A DNA stretch of 64,000 nt from JAAFHB01 sp963677935 (GTDB lineage: Bacteria; Bacteroidota; Bacteroidia; Bacteroidales; Prolixibacteraceae): contig CAXXEH010000001.1 in the NCBI GenBank assembly GCA_963677935.2, positions 496,001-560,000 on the forward strand, in the 5' to 3' direction. A program made the translations under genes and the position numbers. Every line of letters starts with the position of its first letter. The first letter of the stretch is position 1. A model generated the notes under the pieces. It ran no database searches. It was not told where the DNA came from and saw nothing but the letters and a program-made list of their open reading frames with translations. This document shows positions 44,219 through 55,500 of this stretch, in pieces.

Positions 44219-46567
44219 ATGAAAATCCCCGGCTTTATTATATATCTTAACTTAATTGCTGTATTTCTGCCGTTATGTTTGTTTGCACAAACTAATATTG
44301 AAGAGGTAGCAAGGGTTGAAAGTTCGAATGAATGTTTGAATCAATCTGAAATTTTCAACAAGCTGATTTCAAAAGCTGGCTCATGGAACGTTGAAAACGG
44401 ATATCTGGTACAGAAAGATGAAAATGCGGTCAATGCCCGTACTTTTATAAGTGGTTATCAGTGGGTAGATTGCAAGGTTACAGCAAAAATAAAAGTAACA
44501 AATTGTGCTGCTGCACCTGAGTCCGGATTTAGTATTATCGTTCGTGCCAATGATAGCACAGATACTTTTATTGCAGTTCGTCTTCTGGTTTCGAGTAACA
44601 GAGTAACTATCGAGAAGTCCAATGGTCTCAATTTTAATAAATTGAAAAAAGATATAATTGGGGGTATTGCTTCAGTAGATTATAAGTTTGAGAAAAACAG
44701 GGATTACAAAGTTACAGTTATTGTTGATAGGGCAACAATATACTGCATTATTGACGATAAGTTTGTAGTACTTGGGCAGGAACCGGTTTTTGTTAGTTTT
44801 CCTATGGGTAAGGTAGGTTTTTTATCCAGTTATGCCACAGGTACAATTACTGATGTTTCAATAACAGGCCTTACTCAAGCCTCAAAAGAACTGTTTATTC
44901 CATATTCAGGTAACCCACTTAATATAAGCGTCTACTCTCCTACGGTTATTAAAGACAATGGAGGATATCTTATGTATTGGCATTTTTTATTTGAAGGCAC
45001 TGAGTCTAAGGAAGGGTTTGGCGCTGCTGAGTCTAAAGATGGGATTGTATGGAAAATACCCACGGAACCAATATTTAAACTTCCTGAAAAGGGCAAGCCA
45101 GGCGACAAATTTACAAATGGTGATCCGGATATTCTTAAAGTGGGAGATGAATACAGGCTTTTTTCCTGGATTTTGTCCAGTAGAAGAAATAAACTTTTCG
45201 ACGGTATGGGGCTATACTGTGGAACAGATCCCAGGAATCTTAAAATATATGAAGGTAATCCAATTTTTTACATGGGACCAAAAGGTGACTGGGACGAATT
45301 TGTTGTTGGTGACCATGCCTGGATTAAAGATGGAGATATTTACAAGTTATGGTTTACAGGTATAAATAAAAGCGAACATGGTTATCGGAATGAGTTTGGG
45401 TATGCAGAAAGTAAAGACGGGATTAATTGGAAGAAATGTAAGCTCAATCCGGTACTTAAAATGGGAGAAACAGGAGACTGGGATGGAGGTTGGATTTACG
45501 CGGCAACGGTGGTTAAGCTTGGTGATGTTGAAACTCAAACCAGGGTTTATAAAGGGGGAAAAGGAGTTTATCATCTCTTTTATACAGGTCAGCCAACAAA
45601 TGACGAAAATATATCTGGTGTAAAGCGTATCGGTTATGCCTTTTCTTTGGATGGAATAAACTGGGTCAAATACGATGACCCTTCTACCACCGAAGTCCCA
45701 TTTGTCCATAGCGACCCGATCTTCCCCTGGCAGGGGTATGGTAAATCAGGATATGTCGGTGTGGGTGCATGCACTGCATTGAAAGATGGTGATGAAGTTA
45801 AGATTTACTATACTGCATATGACGAACTTAAATCTGGGACAACAGGACTTGCCTCAATAAAAATCAGCAAATTGAATGATATTGTTAAAAGGGCCCGAAA
45901 AGAAGGTAAATTAAAAGAGTTTTCAAGAGCGCATATCAATTCGCTTCTTTATAATCCACACTCTTTCAGCATGTGGGATGAAATGCAGGGTTATTTATTA
46001 AAGGCTGTTACAGAAAAAAGTAAATCAGCTGATCATCTTCTGAAATATAAAACAATATTGTCTGAGTTTACGGTTTCACAGACTAAATTTTATGAGAAAG
46101 AAATGTCTGAGATGAAGAATTTGGCCGATTATCTGTTATCCGGTGGACAGACAAACATTCAATGTATAAAATCCATTGATGTCAGTAAATCTGCAGGTAA
46201 TTTTCTATTGTCAAACATGGAACATGAACCTGTTATTGATGGTGCACAACGATTTTCTGTTATTGGGGCTAATCCTAAACTTGTTATACCAGATTTATCG
46301 TTAGAAGTCTCAGAGGGATGGTTTATCGTGGAAATCGAGATGGCGTCCGATAAATACAATGAAGCAGCAATTGACTGGTTCTATAAGGGATCCTCCACCG
46401 CTTCCGGAAGTAAAAAATTCTTCTTGCACACTGAGTCAGGTATCTGTAGATACTTAATTATGCCGGAATGGCAGAAAGGCAAGAACATAACTCAAATTGG
46501 TCTTAATTTTCCATCCTCTGCAAAAATTCAGTTGAAATCCGTTAAAATTTATCAATTGAAAATCTAA
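44219..46567 (+). CDS. Five-blade-propeller glycosidase-like protein with lectin-like N-domain
   Basis: This encodes a 782-residue exported protein with a signal peptide ending LFAQ. Residues about 35-220 form a concanavalin-like (LamG/DUF1080-type) sandwich with WVDCKVTAKIKVTNC. Residues about 235-560 are a five-blade propeller of the GH32/43/130 type. It has repeated W/Y-AESKDGIxW blades (FGAAESKDGIVWKIP, FGYAESKDGINWKKC, IGYAFSLDGINWVKY) and a GDPDILKVGDEYRLF loop with a candidate catalytic Asp. A helical stretch (about 570-650) and a C-terminal beta domain complete it. Its GH family cannot be fixed by eye. Codon use looks slightly more AT-rich than its neighbours. It starts 74 bp after the GH99-like gene. 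Confidence 0.65.
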   Translation: MKIPGFIIYLNLIAVFLPLCLFAQTNIEEVARVESSNECLNQSEIFNKLISKAGSWNVENGYLVQKDENAVNARTFISGYQWVDCKVTAKIKVTNCAAAPESGFSIIVRANDSTDTFIAVRLLVSSNRVTIEKSNGLNFNKLKKDIIGGIASVDYKFEKNRDYKVTVIVDRATIYCIIDDKFVVLGQEPVFVSFPMGKVGFLSSYATGTITDVSITGLTQASKELFIPYSGNPLNISVYSPTVIKDNGGYLMYWHFLFEGTESKEGFGAAESKDGIVWKIPTEPIFKLPEKGKPGDKFTNGDPDILKVGDEYRLFSWILSSRRNKLFDGMGLYCGTDPRNLKIYEGNPIFYMGPKGDWDEFVVGDHAWIKDGDIYKLWFTGINKSEHGYRNEFGYAESKDGINWKKCKLNPVLKMGETGDWDGGWIYAATVVKLGDVETQTRVYKGGKGVYHLFYTGQPTNDENISGVKRIGYAFSLDGINWVKYDDPSTTEVPFVHSDPIFPWQGYGKSGYVGVGACTALKDGDEVKIYYTAYDELKSGTTGLASIKISKLNDIVKRARKEGKLKEFSRAHINSLLYNPHSFSMWDEMQGYLLKAVTEKSKSADHLLKYKTILSEFTVSQTKFYEKEMSEMKNLADYLLSGGQTNIQCIKSIDVSKSAGNFLLSNMEHEPVIDGAQRFSVIGANPKLVIPDLSLEVSEGWFIVEIEMASDKYNEAAIDWFYKGSSTASGSKKFFLHTESGICRYLIMPEWQKGKNITQIGLNFPSSAKIQLKSVKIYQLKI

Positions 46568-46760
46568 ATTATAAATTAGCAAAAGTGATATTTATTGCTT
46601 ATATTCAAGCCATTACAAAAGAAGATTAAAGCAAAAAACAATCACTTTCAGGATGAAAAATACGAAGAACAAATTGAACAACCAATCGAAAGTTGTCAAG
46701 GCATCATATACAGGCAGTAACATAACCAAGTATTCATGGTTTACACAATGGTAAATTATT

Positions 46761-49469
46761 ATGAAAAAATACATTTTTATTTTTCTATCTATAGTTCTCG
46801 TTTCATGCATTCCTGTTAAGGATAACAGGAAAGATAATTCGTTGGAATTCCAGGATTTCCCTTTACCAGTTCCGGAACAAAACTCACTTTTGGCACAATG
46901 GGAAAAGAAGCCCGTTCTTGAAACCAAACTGGTTGATGATATGGAGAATAGCACCGGATGGAAAGTGCAGGGTATCGGTGAAATGAGCTTTACAAAGGAT
47001 CGTGCCAAAGACGGAATTCAATCGTTGCGGTTCCGGGCCAACTTGCGTAACGAGGAGCTTTACAAACAAAAGAAGAACCGGAGCGGGTGGGATTCGTTTA
47101 TTGGTGGACAGGGAGGTGGTACTTGTGCTTTGAAAGAGTTTGATACGCCTCAGGACTGGTCTGCATTTAACAGGTTGTCATTCTGGGTTTATGTCCATCC
47201 GACATCTACACCGACTTATTGTTTAAATCTTGGTATCGAAAACGAAGGGCTTATACACAATGCCATCACACCCCGATATACAAGTTTCGTCCAGGACCTT
47301 AAACCCGGAATATGGAATCATGTCCTTTTCGAGATGCATCATCTGAAGCGGGATAAAGTCAAATCCTTCAAGATTGACCAAATGCTTATAGGTCACAATC
47401 CTGAAGAAGAGGGGATTGTAACTTATGATATTGACCAAATTGAACTGAAGAAAGTTGAGGCTGACCAGTATGAAGGATGGAATGTTGCGCAGGGAAAGTT
47501 TGCCTTCAGTCATATTGGATACAGGCCCGCAGATCAGAAAATTGCCTTTGTTGATGTAAATGCCGGCAATAACTTTCAGGTGATTGATCCAAAAGAGAAC
47601 GTTGTTTTTTCAGGTGAAATACAACCCGTTGAAACCATCAATGGCAAATTTCACAGGCTCGATTTTTCCAGTTTCTGTACTCCCGGAACCTATCGTCTCC
47701 GCTGCGGAAAGATTGTGTCGAATTCTTTCCCGATTAATGATGATGTATGGCTCCAACCTGTTTACAGCGCGATCAACTTTTTCTTCTGTGAGCGTTGTGG
47801 GTACAATGTACCAGGAATACATTCGGAGTGTCATAAAGACTGGCAGGGTTTCAAGGGTGAGGAGAAAAAAATCATTAATGGAGGTTGGCACGATGCCGGC
47901 GATCTTTCTCAGGGTTTTTGGCGCACTGCTATGGGCGTTTATTCCATGATTTCAAATCTTGAAATGCTGGAGGCACAGAAGATCACAGGCAAATTATCGG
48001 ATCAGATACTTTCCGAAATAGAATGGGGACTTGATTATTTACTCAAGACACGGTTCGGTGATGGCTATCATATGAGTTGGAGTGTCATGCGAATCTATAC
48101 CGATAATAAAATAGGGACTATCGATGACGTTGTATCACCGGCAGCGAATGTTCCCTGGGAGAATTTTCTGGCTGCAGCTGTTCAGTGTAAATCTGCTATG
48201 CTTTTCGAAAAAACCAATCCTGATCTTGCTGCAAAATGCCGTGCTGCTGCAACTGAAGACTGGCAGGCCGCCATTGATTCACGCAATGAGTGGAACCAGT
48301 CAGGTTTACAGGAGGCATCATGGGGAGCCACATCCTCAATTCTTCTTGGTAAAATGACCGGTGATGAAAAATACAATAAAAAAGCTGTCGCTTTTGGAAA
48401 TCTTATAATCAGATGTCAGGAACAGAATTTCGTTGATGGTATTCCTATAACTGGCTATTTCTATGGAAATACTGACAGAAAATCGGTAATACATAATATG
48501 CACGCCGCATTCGAAGAAGCTCCTTTGATAGCCTTATCAATGTTGTGCAGATCATTTCCTGAGAATGAAAACTGGATGGATTGGTACAGTGCTGTAGTAC
48601 TTCATAGTGATTTTTTTATGAAACGGGGAAGCAGGATTGCATCACCTTATGACCATCTGCCCAACTCTGTATGGAAAGAATCGGAAATTATGGATCAAAA
48701 AGATCCGGGTATCCGTGAAGATATGCTTCGCCAATTTAAAGATGGAACTCGGTTGAATAATGAATATGTTCTGCGGACATTCCCGATTTATTATGATGAT
48801 CTGTTTCATGGGAGTACGAATGTTCAGATGTCAGATAGCTGGGCTTTGGCTGAAGCATCCAGGCTGCGTAATGATGCTAAGGGAATGCAACTGGTCGGGA
48901 AACAATTGCAATGGGTACTGGGAGCCAATCCTTTCGGGCAAAGCCTGATGTATGGTGTGGGATATGATTTTGCCCCTCAGTTTGCCTATTGCCTGAAAAA
49001 CGTGGTTGGTTCATTACCGGTTGGAATGGATTGTATGTCGGGAGATATGCCGTATTGGGCGGCCACAAATAATGCCACGAGTAAAGAAATATGGGTTGAA
49101 CCCGTAAACAGGTTTCTGGGAGCTGTATCGATTTATTCCTCATTTTATAAACCAGTTTTTACGAATCAGAAAAAATCAGTTGATATCCAGACCGAAACGA
49201 TTCAATCAGACAATGGGACTGTTTCGGTTATTATTCAATTGAATGGCACAGGCAAACACAATATCGGAATCACCATGTTTAATGCAAAATCAGATTTCAC
49301 CGAAAAGCAGATCGATCTTCAGTGGGAAAAAACAGAATTAATAAAACTGGAACTGAAAGTTACAGATATGACCAAACCGTATATCGCTGTCGTTTCTGCA
49401 GACAAAAATCCTGATTTGAATAAGGAGATTGTTGGATCCTATATTAATACATCATTCGTTTTTCTATGA
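46761..49469 (+). CDS. GH9-family glycoside hydrolase lipoprotein
   Basis: This is a 902-residue lipoprotein (lipobox VSC, C16). Residues about 55-235 form a beta-sandwich carbohydrate-binding-like domain (VDDMENSTGWKVQG, YDIDQIELKKV). An Ig-like domain typical of GH9 follows (about 245-335, FSHIGYRPADQKIAFVDV). The (alpha/alpha)6 barrel has INGGWHDAGDLSQ with the catalytic base region D378/D381, then LQWVLGANPFGQSLMYGVG and the general-acid candidate E780 in IWVEPVNRF. GH9 enzymes are mostly endoglucanases, but some act on other beta-glucosidic or glucosaminidic bonds. A C-terminal extension of about 100 residues is unassigned. The stop overlaps the next start by ATGA. The 193-bp gap upstream shows no feature I can support. 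Confidence 0.85.
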   Translation: MKKYIFIFLSIVLVSCIPVKDNRKDNSLEFQDFPLPVPEQNSLLAQWEKKPVLETKLVDDMENSTGWKVQGIGEMSFTKDRAKDGIQSLRFRANLRNEELYKQKKNRSGWDSFIGGQGGGTCALKEFDTPQDWSAFNRLSFWVYVHPTSTPTYCLNLGIENEGLIHNAITPRYTSFVQDLKPGIWNHVLFEMHHLKRDKVKSFKIDQMLIGHNPEEEGIVTYDIDQIELKKVEADQYEGWNVAQGKFAFSHIGYRPADQKIAFVDVNAGNNFQVIDPKENVVFSGEIQPVETINGKFHRLDFSSFCTPGTYRLRCGKIVSNSFPINDDVWLQPVYSAINFFFCERCGYNVPGIHSECHKDWQGFKGEEKKIINGGWHDAGDLSQGFWRTAMGVYSMISNLEMLEAQKITGKLSDQILSEIEWGLDYLLKTRFGDGYHMSWSVMRIYTDNKIGTIDDVVSPAANVPWENFLAAAVQCKSAMLFEKTNPDLAAKCRAAATEDWQAAIDSRNEWNQSGLQEASWGATSSILLGKMTGDEKYNKKAVAFGNLIIRCQEQNFVDGIPITGYFYGNTDRKSVIHNMHAAFEEAPLIALSMLCRSFPENENWMDWYSAVVLHSDFFMKRGSRIASPYDHLPNSVWKESEIMDQKDPGIREDMLRQFKDGTRLNNEYVLRTFPIYYDDLFHGSTNVQMSDSWALAEASRLRNDAKGMQLVGKQLQWVLGANPFGQSLMYGVGYDFAPQFAYCLKNVVGSLPVGMDCMSGDMPYWAATNNATSKEIWVEPVNRFLGAVSIYSSFYKPVFTNQKKSVDIQTETIQSDNGTVSVIIQLNGTGKHNIGITMFNAKSDFTEKQIDLQWEKTELIKLELKVTDMTKPYIAVVSADKNPDLNKEIVGSYINTSFVFL

Positions 49470-50857
49470 ACAACAAGAAAGCATCTTCAGGCATCACACG
49501 CCACGATATACTTAAAATTGGGGCCGGTGCAGTGGTAACCCAAATCGTTGGTTTTGCAGGACTGGCTTCAGCCAACAGCTCAATTACAACCGATTTGATT
49601 TCTTATAACTCAGAAGAAACAGCTAAACATGCTATTGAAAGCAACACGAATTTTCCATTCCTGATTATCCGTTTGCACCCGCGGCACCATCGAAACAAAG
49701 AGACATTAGCCGAAGTACTTGGTCTATTACGCAATAAACCTGGGATTTGCAACGAAGTTTGGTTCTGTACGGAACTCGGATTTCCTGATCTTCAGAAACA
49801 TAGAGAATCGGCTGTACTCATATCTGAAGCCGCAATTGAAATCCGCAAACTGGGAATAAATGCCGGGCTACAAATTGCGAACACAATCGGCCATGGCGGC
49901 GCATTTTTGGCTGGTAATAGCAGGGCTTCCGGGAAACCACTTGTTGGTCACGACGGAACCATTGGCGCTTGCAATTGTCCGCGTAGCGAAGAATTTATTA
50001 GCTACCAACGCCAACTTGCCGAAATCTACACTTCAGCATTTCAGCCAAGTTCTATCTGGATCGATGATGATTTACGGATGAATTCCCATCCGCCTGTACA
50101 ATATGGTTGCTTCTGCGAAAAGTGCCTGTCCGACTTCTCAAAATTGCAGGAAAAAACCTGGACCCGCGAAGAACTTACCGCAGAACTTGTTAAACCCGAG
50201 CATTACAGCCAGCTTCGGCAGGATTGGGTAGCTTTTGGAATGTCAAGTCTGGCTGATGTGGCTCGAGTTGTTGCTGAAGCCGCCGTAAAAAAAGCCCCCG
50301 ACTGCCGGATGGGTTTACAGCAATGTTCGCTGGATTGGAATTCTTATTACGGTCCCGACATGAAACAGATTTTCTCGGCAATGGAAAAAGCTACCGGACG
50401 AAAACCAGGAAGCCGTCTGGGGCACGGCTATTATAACGATCATGCTCCACGCGGTGTTCTTATAAAAAGTTTTGGTATTGCCCGCCAGGTAGAACGAGCA
50501 ATCGGTTCAGCCGAACAGATATGTCCTGAAGTAGAGAACACCAACCATACAACAATGGGCAAAAGCCCCCGTGGAACGGCCATCGAATCGACACTTCATC
50601 TGGCTATGGGCTGCAACTCGCTTTCGTTTGCCCTATGGAACGATATGCACCTCGAAGGGCCGGAATCGATGGAACTTTTTCTCAACAAGTTTAAGATTTG
50701 GCTTCCGCTTTGGAAACTCATGGCCAAATACAATGAAAACAGTTCGCTTGGCGGCCTCGATCTTACTTTCGGGTGTCACCATGCCGGTCGGCCTATCAGC
50801 AAAAAAGAAAAACAATGGGATAGCTGGAATATACATTCAAGCGATGTAATGCGATGA
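49466..50857 (+). CDS. Tat-type barrel protein of unknown family, truncated paralogue
   Basis: This encodes a 463-residue protein that aligns without gaps at the start, and closely throughout, with the first 463 or so residues of the Tat protein at 19425. It includes WIDDDLRMNSHPP at the same D200-D202 numbering and the CFCEKC cluster. It stops at HSSDVMR, just where the full copy continues HSNDIMQVTALG, so the C-terminal second domain is missing. The stop codon lies inside an ATGA overlap with the next gene, and the start overlaps the GH9 stop the same way. The twin arginine is changed to R12-H13, which should weaken Tat export. DNA differences from the full copy are mostly at third codon positions, which argues for selection on the protein. 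It may be a stand-alone barrel or a young truncation. Confidence 0.75.
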   Translation: MNNKKASSGITRHDILKIGAGAVVTQIVGFAGLASANSSITTDLISYNSEETAKHAIESNTNFPFLIIRLHPRHHRNKETLAEVLGLLRNKPGICNEVWFCTELGFPDLQKHRESAVLISEAAIEIRKLGINAGLQIANTIGHGGAFLAGNSRASGKPLVGHDGTIGACNCPRSEEFISYQRQLAEIYTSAFQPSSIWIDDDLRMNSHPPVQYGCFCEKCLSDFSKLQEKTWTREELTAELVKPEHYSQLRQDWVAFGMSSLADVARVVAEAAVKKAPDCRMGLQQCSLDWNSYYGPDMKQIFSAMEKATGRKPGSRLGHGYYNDHAPRGVLIKSFGIARQVERAIGSAEQICPEVENTNHTTMGKSPRGTAIESTLHLAMGCNSLSFALWNDMHLEGPESMELFLNKFKIWLPLWKLMAKYNENSSLGGLDLTFGCHHAGRPISKKEKQWDSWNIHSSDVMR

Positions 50858-52473
50858 AAAAAATACTTTTGACAATACTTTTGGCCATGGCATTTACTGC
50901 CGGTTTTTCGCAACATATAAAAAAGCACATTGATACTGCTTTAACAAAACCATTGCCTTCTAATGTCTATTATTTGTCGATGTACGGAGCGGTATCTGAT
51001 GCCGAAATCGGTATGAATAGCGTGACATTTGGTACAGATAACACCTCTGTTATACAAAGGGTACTTGATAAAGCAAAGACCTCTCCAATAACCGTTTATT
51101 GGGATGGCAAATATGCTGTAACAGGGTTGAAAATATACAGTAACACAACACTCATTGCTAACGCAGGTTGTGGCGCAATTCTGAGGAACCATTCCGATAA
51201 ACCTCTTATAGCGAATGCAAACCATTCATTTAAAGCCAGGAAGGATTCAAATATTGTGATCATCGGGGGGATATGGAATGGCAATTATTATAATCCTGAA
51301 ATACGACAAGGGGCACAAAATAAGTATGATAACATGCACGGTATGGTTTGCTGTTTTCGTTTCTATGGTGTGGATAATCTAACGGTAAAGGATGCAATCC
51401 TATATAAGCCGGCAACCTATGCACTGGCAGCTGCAAATATTTCCCATGTTCTCTATGAAAATATCATAGTCGATGTTGGGCCCGATCCATTAATTAACAA
51501 CGATGGATTGCATATTGATGGAAATTCCCAATACGGTGCCATACGTCATTGCATAATTAATACTCACGACGATGGCATCGGATTAAATGCGGATGACCTT
51601 TATGTGTACTCGTCAGAAAAACAAGGACTATCCATTAAAGAAGCTTTTTTCACAGAAGCGGCTGCCGGTCCAATTTCTGATATTTTGATTGATGATATTA
51701 CCTTTAATAGTTCTCTTTTTGGCATACGGATTTTAAGTGGAAAAAATAGGGTTGACAGGATAACAATAAGAAACATAAAAGGATATACCAAAGGATATGC
51801 CGTAGTTATAGATAATTATCAACATGATCCCAAGGTGCTTACGTGTGCCGGACCGGGTAATATAGGGACAGTCAATATCGAGGATTTTGATGTTGACATT
51901 CATCCAGGAAAGGAAAATATGCCTAATGAGAGTTGTATTAATGTGAGCACAAACGTTGAGCAGCTTATCCTGAAAAACATCAAAAGAAAATTCTTTGCTG
52001 CGGGAGAGCCAACGATATATATCAGAGGAAAAAATACGGTTATCGGCAGTATGGAAATTGATGGATATTATAGTATTGACACAACAAAACAATCCAAGAT
52101 TGATCATATTCTGATCGAAGGAGCTTCTGTAAACCAGCTTAGTGTATCTAATGTATCCATTCGGAGGACACAAAACAATATTGAAAACAACAGTGTTTTG
52201 CTAAAGGCCAGTAATAATTGTTGTGTTAATACATTGCAATTCAATAGGATTAATACCGATGGGATTGCTTCATTGATTTCTAATACATCCGGGAAGCTTA
52301 ATATAATCAATGCTTCCAATATTATTTACACGAATACCTTTGGTCATGTCCCTTTCTTTCTAAATAATGACAAAAATGAAGTGAATGCGTTGACTATCTC
52401 TAATTTCTATGGAAGTGATTTGATCGTTGGAGGAACCAGTAAAATAGTAAGAAAAAGAGGTGATGCATTTTAA
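50854..52473 (+). CDS. GH28-like beta-helix glycosidase
   Basis: This is a 539-residue exported right-handed beta-helix protein with a signal peptide ending near GFSQ. GH28-type residues are INNDGLHIDG with D217 and THDDGIGL with D239/D240. SGKNRVDRITIRNIKG lies at the substrate-binding RIK position. As in the protein at 30342, a clear GHG histidine is not seen. Rungs of alternating N and I/V continue to the end. The start codon overlaps the stop of the truncated Tat-family gene (ATGA), so GH9, the truncated protein and this enzyme form a coupled trio. A uronic-acid-containing substrate is inferred from family membership. Confidence 0.78.
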   Translation: MKKILLTILLAMAFTAGFSQHIKKHIDTALTKPLPSNVYYLSMYGAVSDAEIGMNSVTFGTDNTSVIQRVLDKAKTSPITVYWDGKYAVTGLKIYSNTTLIANAGCGAILRNHSDKPLIANANHSFKARKDSNIVIIGGIWNGNYYNPEIRQGAQNKYDNMHGMVCCFRFYGVDNLTVKDAILYKPATYALAAANISHVLYENIIVDVGPDPLINNDGLHIDGNSQYGAIRHCIINTHDDGIGLNADDLYVYSSEKQGLSIKEAFFTEAAAGPISDILIDDITFNSSLFGIRILSGKNRVDRITIRNIKGYTKGYAVVIDNYQHDPKVLTCAGPGNIGTVNIEDFDVDIHPGKENMPNESCINVSTNVEQLILKNIKRKFFAAGEPTIYIRGKNTVIGSMEIDGYYSIDTTKQSKIDHILIEGASVNQLSVSNVSIRRTQNNIENNSVLLKASNNCCVNTLQFNRINTDGIASLISNTSGKLNIINASNIIYTNTFGHVPFFLNNDKNEVNALTISNFYGSDLIVGGTSKIVRKRGDAF

Positions 52474-52545
52474 CGATGAAAGTCCTTTGAAATGAACTTA
52501 CTTCAAATGACAGGTTTATATTCAAATTTAAATTTTGAATGACTC

Positions 52546-55500
52546 ATGATACGAAACAAAGTATTAAGCTGTAGGTCTATATTGGTTACCCTATTGGTGA
52601 TCAATATAATAAATGTGACTAATGCACAACCATCTAAGAAAGTAAATGCAGGGAGCCAGGCTGGAACAGGATTATATTCTACCCCCTCATCCGGAGAGGT
52701 TGAGGTGGGCGATGCCTTTGTCCACAGCGCGGCTGATGGTTATACCTGGGCCATAGGAACAAACACTATTGAGATGACCTATCAGGCCAAAGACGGTTTA
52801 TTCAGGTTGATAAGCTTCAAGAACAAATATATTGGTTCTCAGCAGGAATATATTCCCAAAAACCTAGCAATCGCACCTTTTACAGCAGGCGCTGAAGACA
52901 AAGCCTCTTGGATTCTTAGAGGTGCAAAAGCCTCCCAAACATCGGCTGGCGGACAACCGGTTGCATCACTTGAAATGGATCTTTTACACGGAAATCTGAA
53001 CATCAGGTTCCATGTAATTGCATATCCCGAAACTTCCGTGATCCGCCAATGGATAGAACTGGAAAATTCGGGTAATTCAACCCTGACTGCAGAAGCGGTC
53101 TCATTCTTGATTCCTGTAAAAAACGATCTAACGTTTCCTTTTATTCATTATTGGATGGTTGGAGGCAATAGTCATGCTGATCAGGGAATGCTGTGCGACA
53201 GTACAGTAACTTCCGGTTACAGCAAAACTATTGCTGCCCGGTCCACATACGCCTTTGTCCCATGGGCGGCTTTTCAGCGTAGCGGTAAGCCCGATGACGG
53301 AGTATTTGTTGCCCTGGAATATTTAGGCAAGTGGAGTATTTCGGTTAATCAACCCCAAAAAAAGCAGATGACCCTGACTGTTGATATTCCAGACCTGGCA
53401 TCAGTTCCACTGGCTCCAGGCGGAAAAATTACCCTTCCGGTAGTTACAATAGGAACCTTTGCCGGCACCCTGGACGAAATGGAGGTTCAAACCTACAACT
53501 GGCAATACCGATATATGTGGGACTATACAAACATGGATTATTATGCGCGCCCGAAATGGGCGGTCCCGTGGGCTTTCAGTGCTCAAAACCTGCAGGAACA
53601 ATTTGCCGAAAGGTTAGCCTACCATGATATGAATGCGGAGATAATGCGAAGCATAGGATTCGAAATGCTCTGGGATGATGCGGGTTGGTCGTCGTACAAT
53701 GGTATGCCACCCAATAATTATTCCAGTGTATTCAGCCCGACTTATGAAGGGCCTGATTTTAGTCAAACCCGCCGTTTTCTTGATAAAATGGGAATGGGAT
53801 GGCTCGCCTGGTTTGCCGGTCGTCCGTCATCCGGAGTTATTGCCGGTAAAATAGGTTCATGGGGCGATTTTGAATGGCGTACCGATGCGGTTAATTTTCC
53901 GGACTGGAATTCAGACAGGGACTGGAGAAATAAAATTTTGTATTTCCTTGACAATTATCCGGGTTCTTCGTTCCATACATGCAGCGGAGGAAGTTCTTAC
54001 AGCCACACATTCGACATTCAACGCTTTGCCAATACCAATTACTTTTCTGATTTTGGTCGTGGTCCGCAAACAAATTATTTTTTCTCTTACATGGAACCAC
54101 CGGATAAGTGGGTCGATATCATCGAACCATGGACGAACAAGGGCTGCTATAAAACTGAGACATCCCGACAAACCTTAACTATGGTACCCTTTTGGGGACT
54201 CAGGGTAGATGAGGGTGATCAGGAACTTGTCCGGGAAGATTTAGACACTTACCGGTTCCTTCTGCATGAGGGCGTGGCTGGCCGGTGGTCGTATATGTTC
54301 CATCCTAAAGTTAAGGGAGATGAACCGATTTATTATGCCCAGCGGACAAACTACGACCGGCATAAGGCATGTATCGTATTAAAGCATAAAGCTACCGGCC
54401 CGGTTACGGTTTTCCCTTATGGGTTATTGCCTGATTTTCAGTATGAAGTAGCATTTGATCTGAAAAAGGACGTATCAACCAGAACAGGGGCCGATATAAT
54501 GGCCAATGGAATTTCATTAACGGCCCAGCTTCCGGGTGAGCTTATTTACCTTGGTCTTCCGAATCGCCCGGGAAGTGGAAATGATAAGCAGTTGCCTGCT
54601 CCTCCCGGAAAGGTTTTTATAAGGCAGGAGATGAATCTTGGCTATTTGGGCATTGGCGTTTACTGGTCTGCCGGTAAAGATAACAACTGGGTAAGTAGTT
54701 ACGAGGTGCGTCGTGGACGCAGAAATCTGGGGAAAGTAAGCATTGGAACAAGCTATTTCGATCGCTCGCCCGGATGGAATATTGATGCTGACTACGCCGT
54801 AAGAACCATTGATGGGGATGGAAATGCCAGCGATTGGACTGCTGCAGAAAAAGTATCGGGAGAACCCACCACCGCTAATGCTCTTGGTAGCCTTTATCCG
54901 GAAAGGGGATACGAGGGATGGTGTGCTGATGCAACCACCGATGGAATACACTTTAAACCAATGACATGGGTAAATCCACCGAAAACTTCATCGGCCGATG
55001 AAGGTGGCACACCAAATCAGCCTGGTGGAATAGAAGGTTGGTGGGAAGGCATAGGCGGCGCCAGGTTAGGCCGGGCCTGGATGCAGTCGTCCGGAGAGGC
55101 TTGTTGTGTGCGTACCTGGGTAGCTCCAAAATCAGGCGATGTGCAAATTACAAGCCGTGTTATGAAGGAATGGTACCGTCAGTCTGCCGGCACACCGCTT
55201 CGTGCCCGTATCCTTCATGATACGAAGCAGATATGGCCCAACAAAGGCTGGGCTCTGATTCCTTTGAACAATATTACAGGCATTACGCATAACCTGACGG
55301 AAATTGTTAAGAAAGGCGATTCCATTAGGTTCGTACTCGACAAGTGTGATAATCCGGAAAATGACATAGCAGCCTGGATGCCATTTATAACATATTCCGA
55401 TTCAAATACCGCAGAAAGAAACGGAGATGTTATTCGTATCCTTTGCGGTTCTTCTCTGCCTTATACCGATCAATCAGGAAATACATGGATTCAGGATCGC

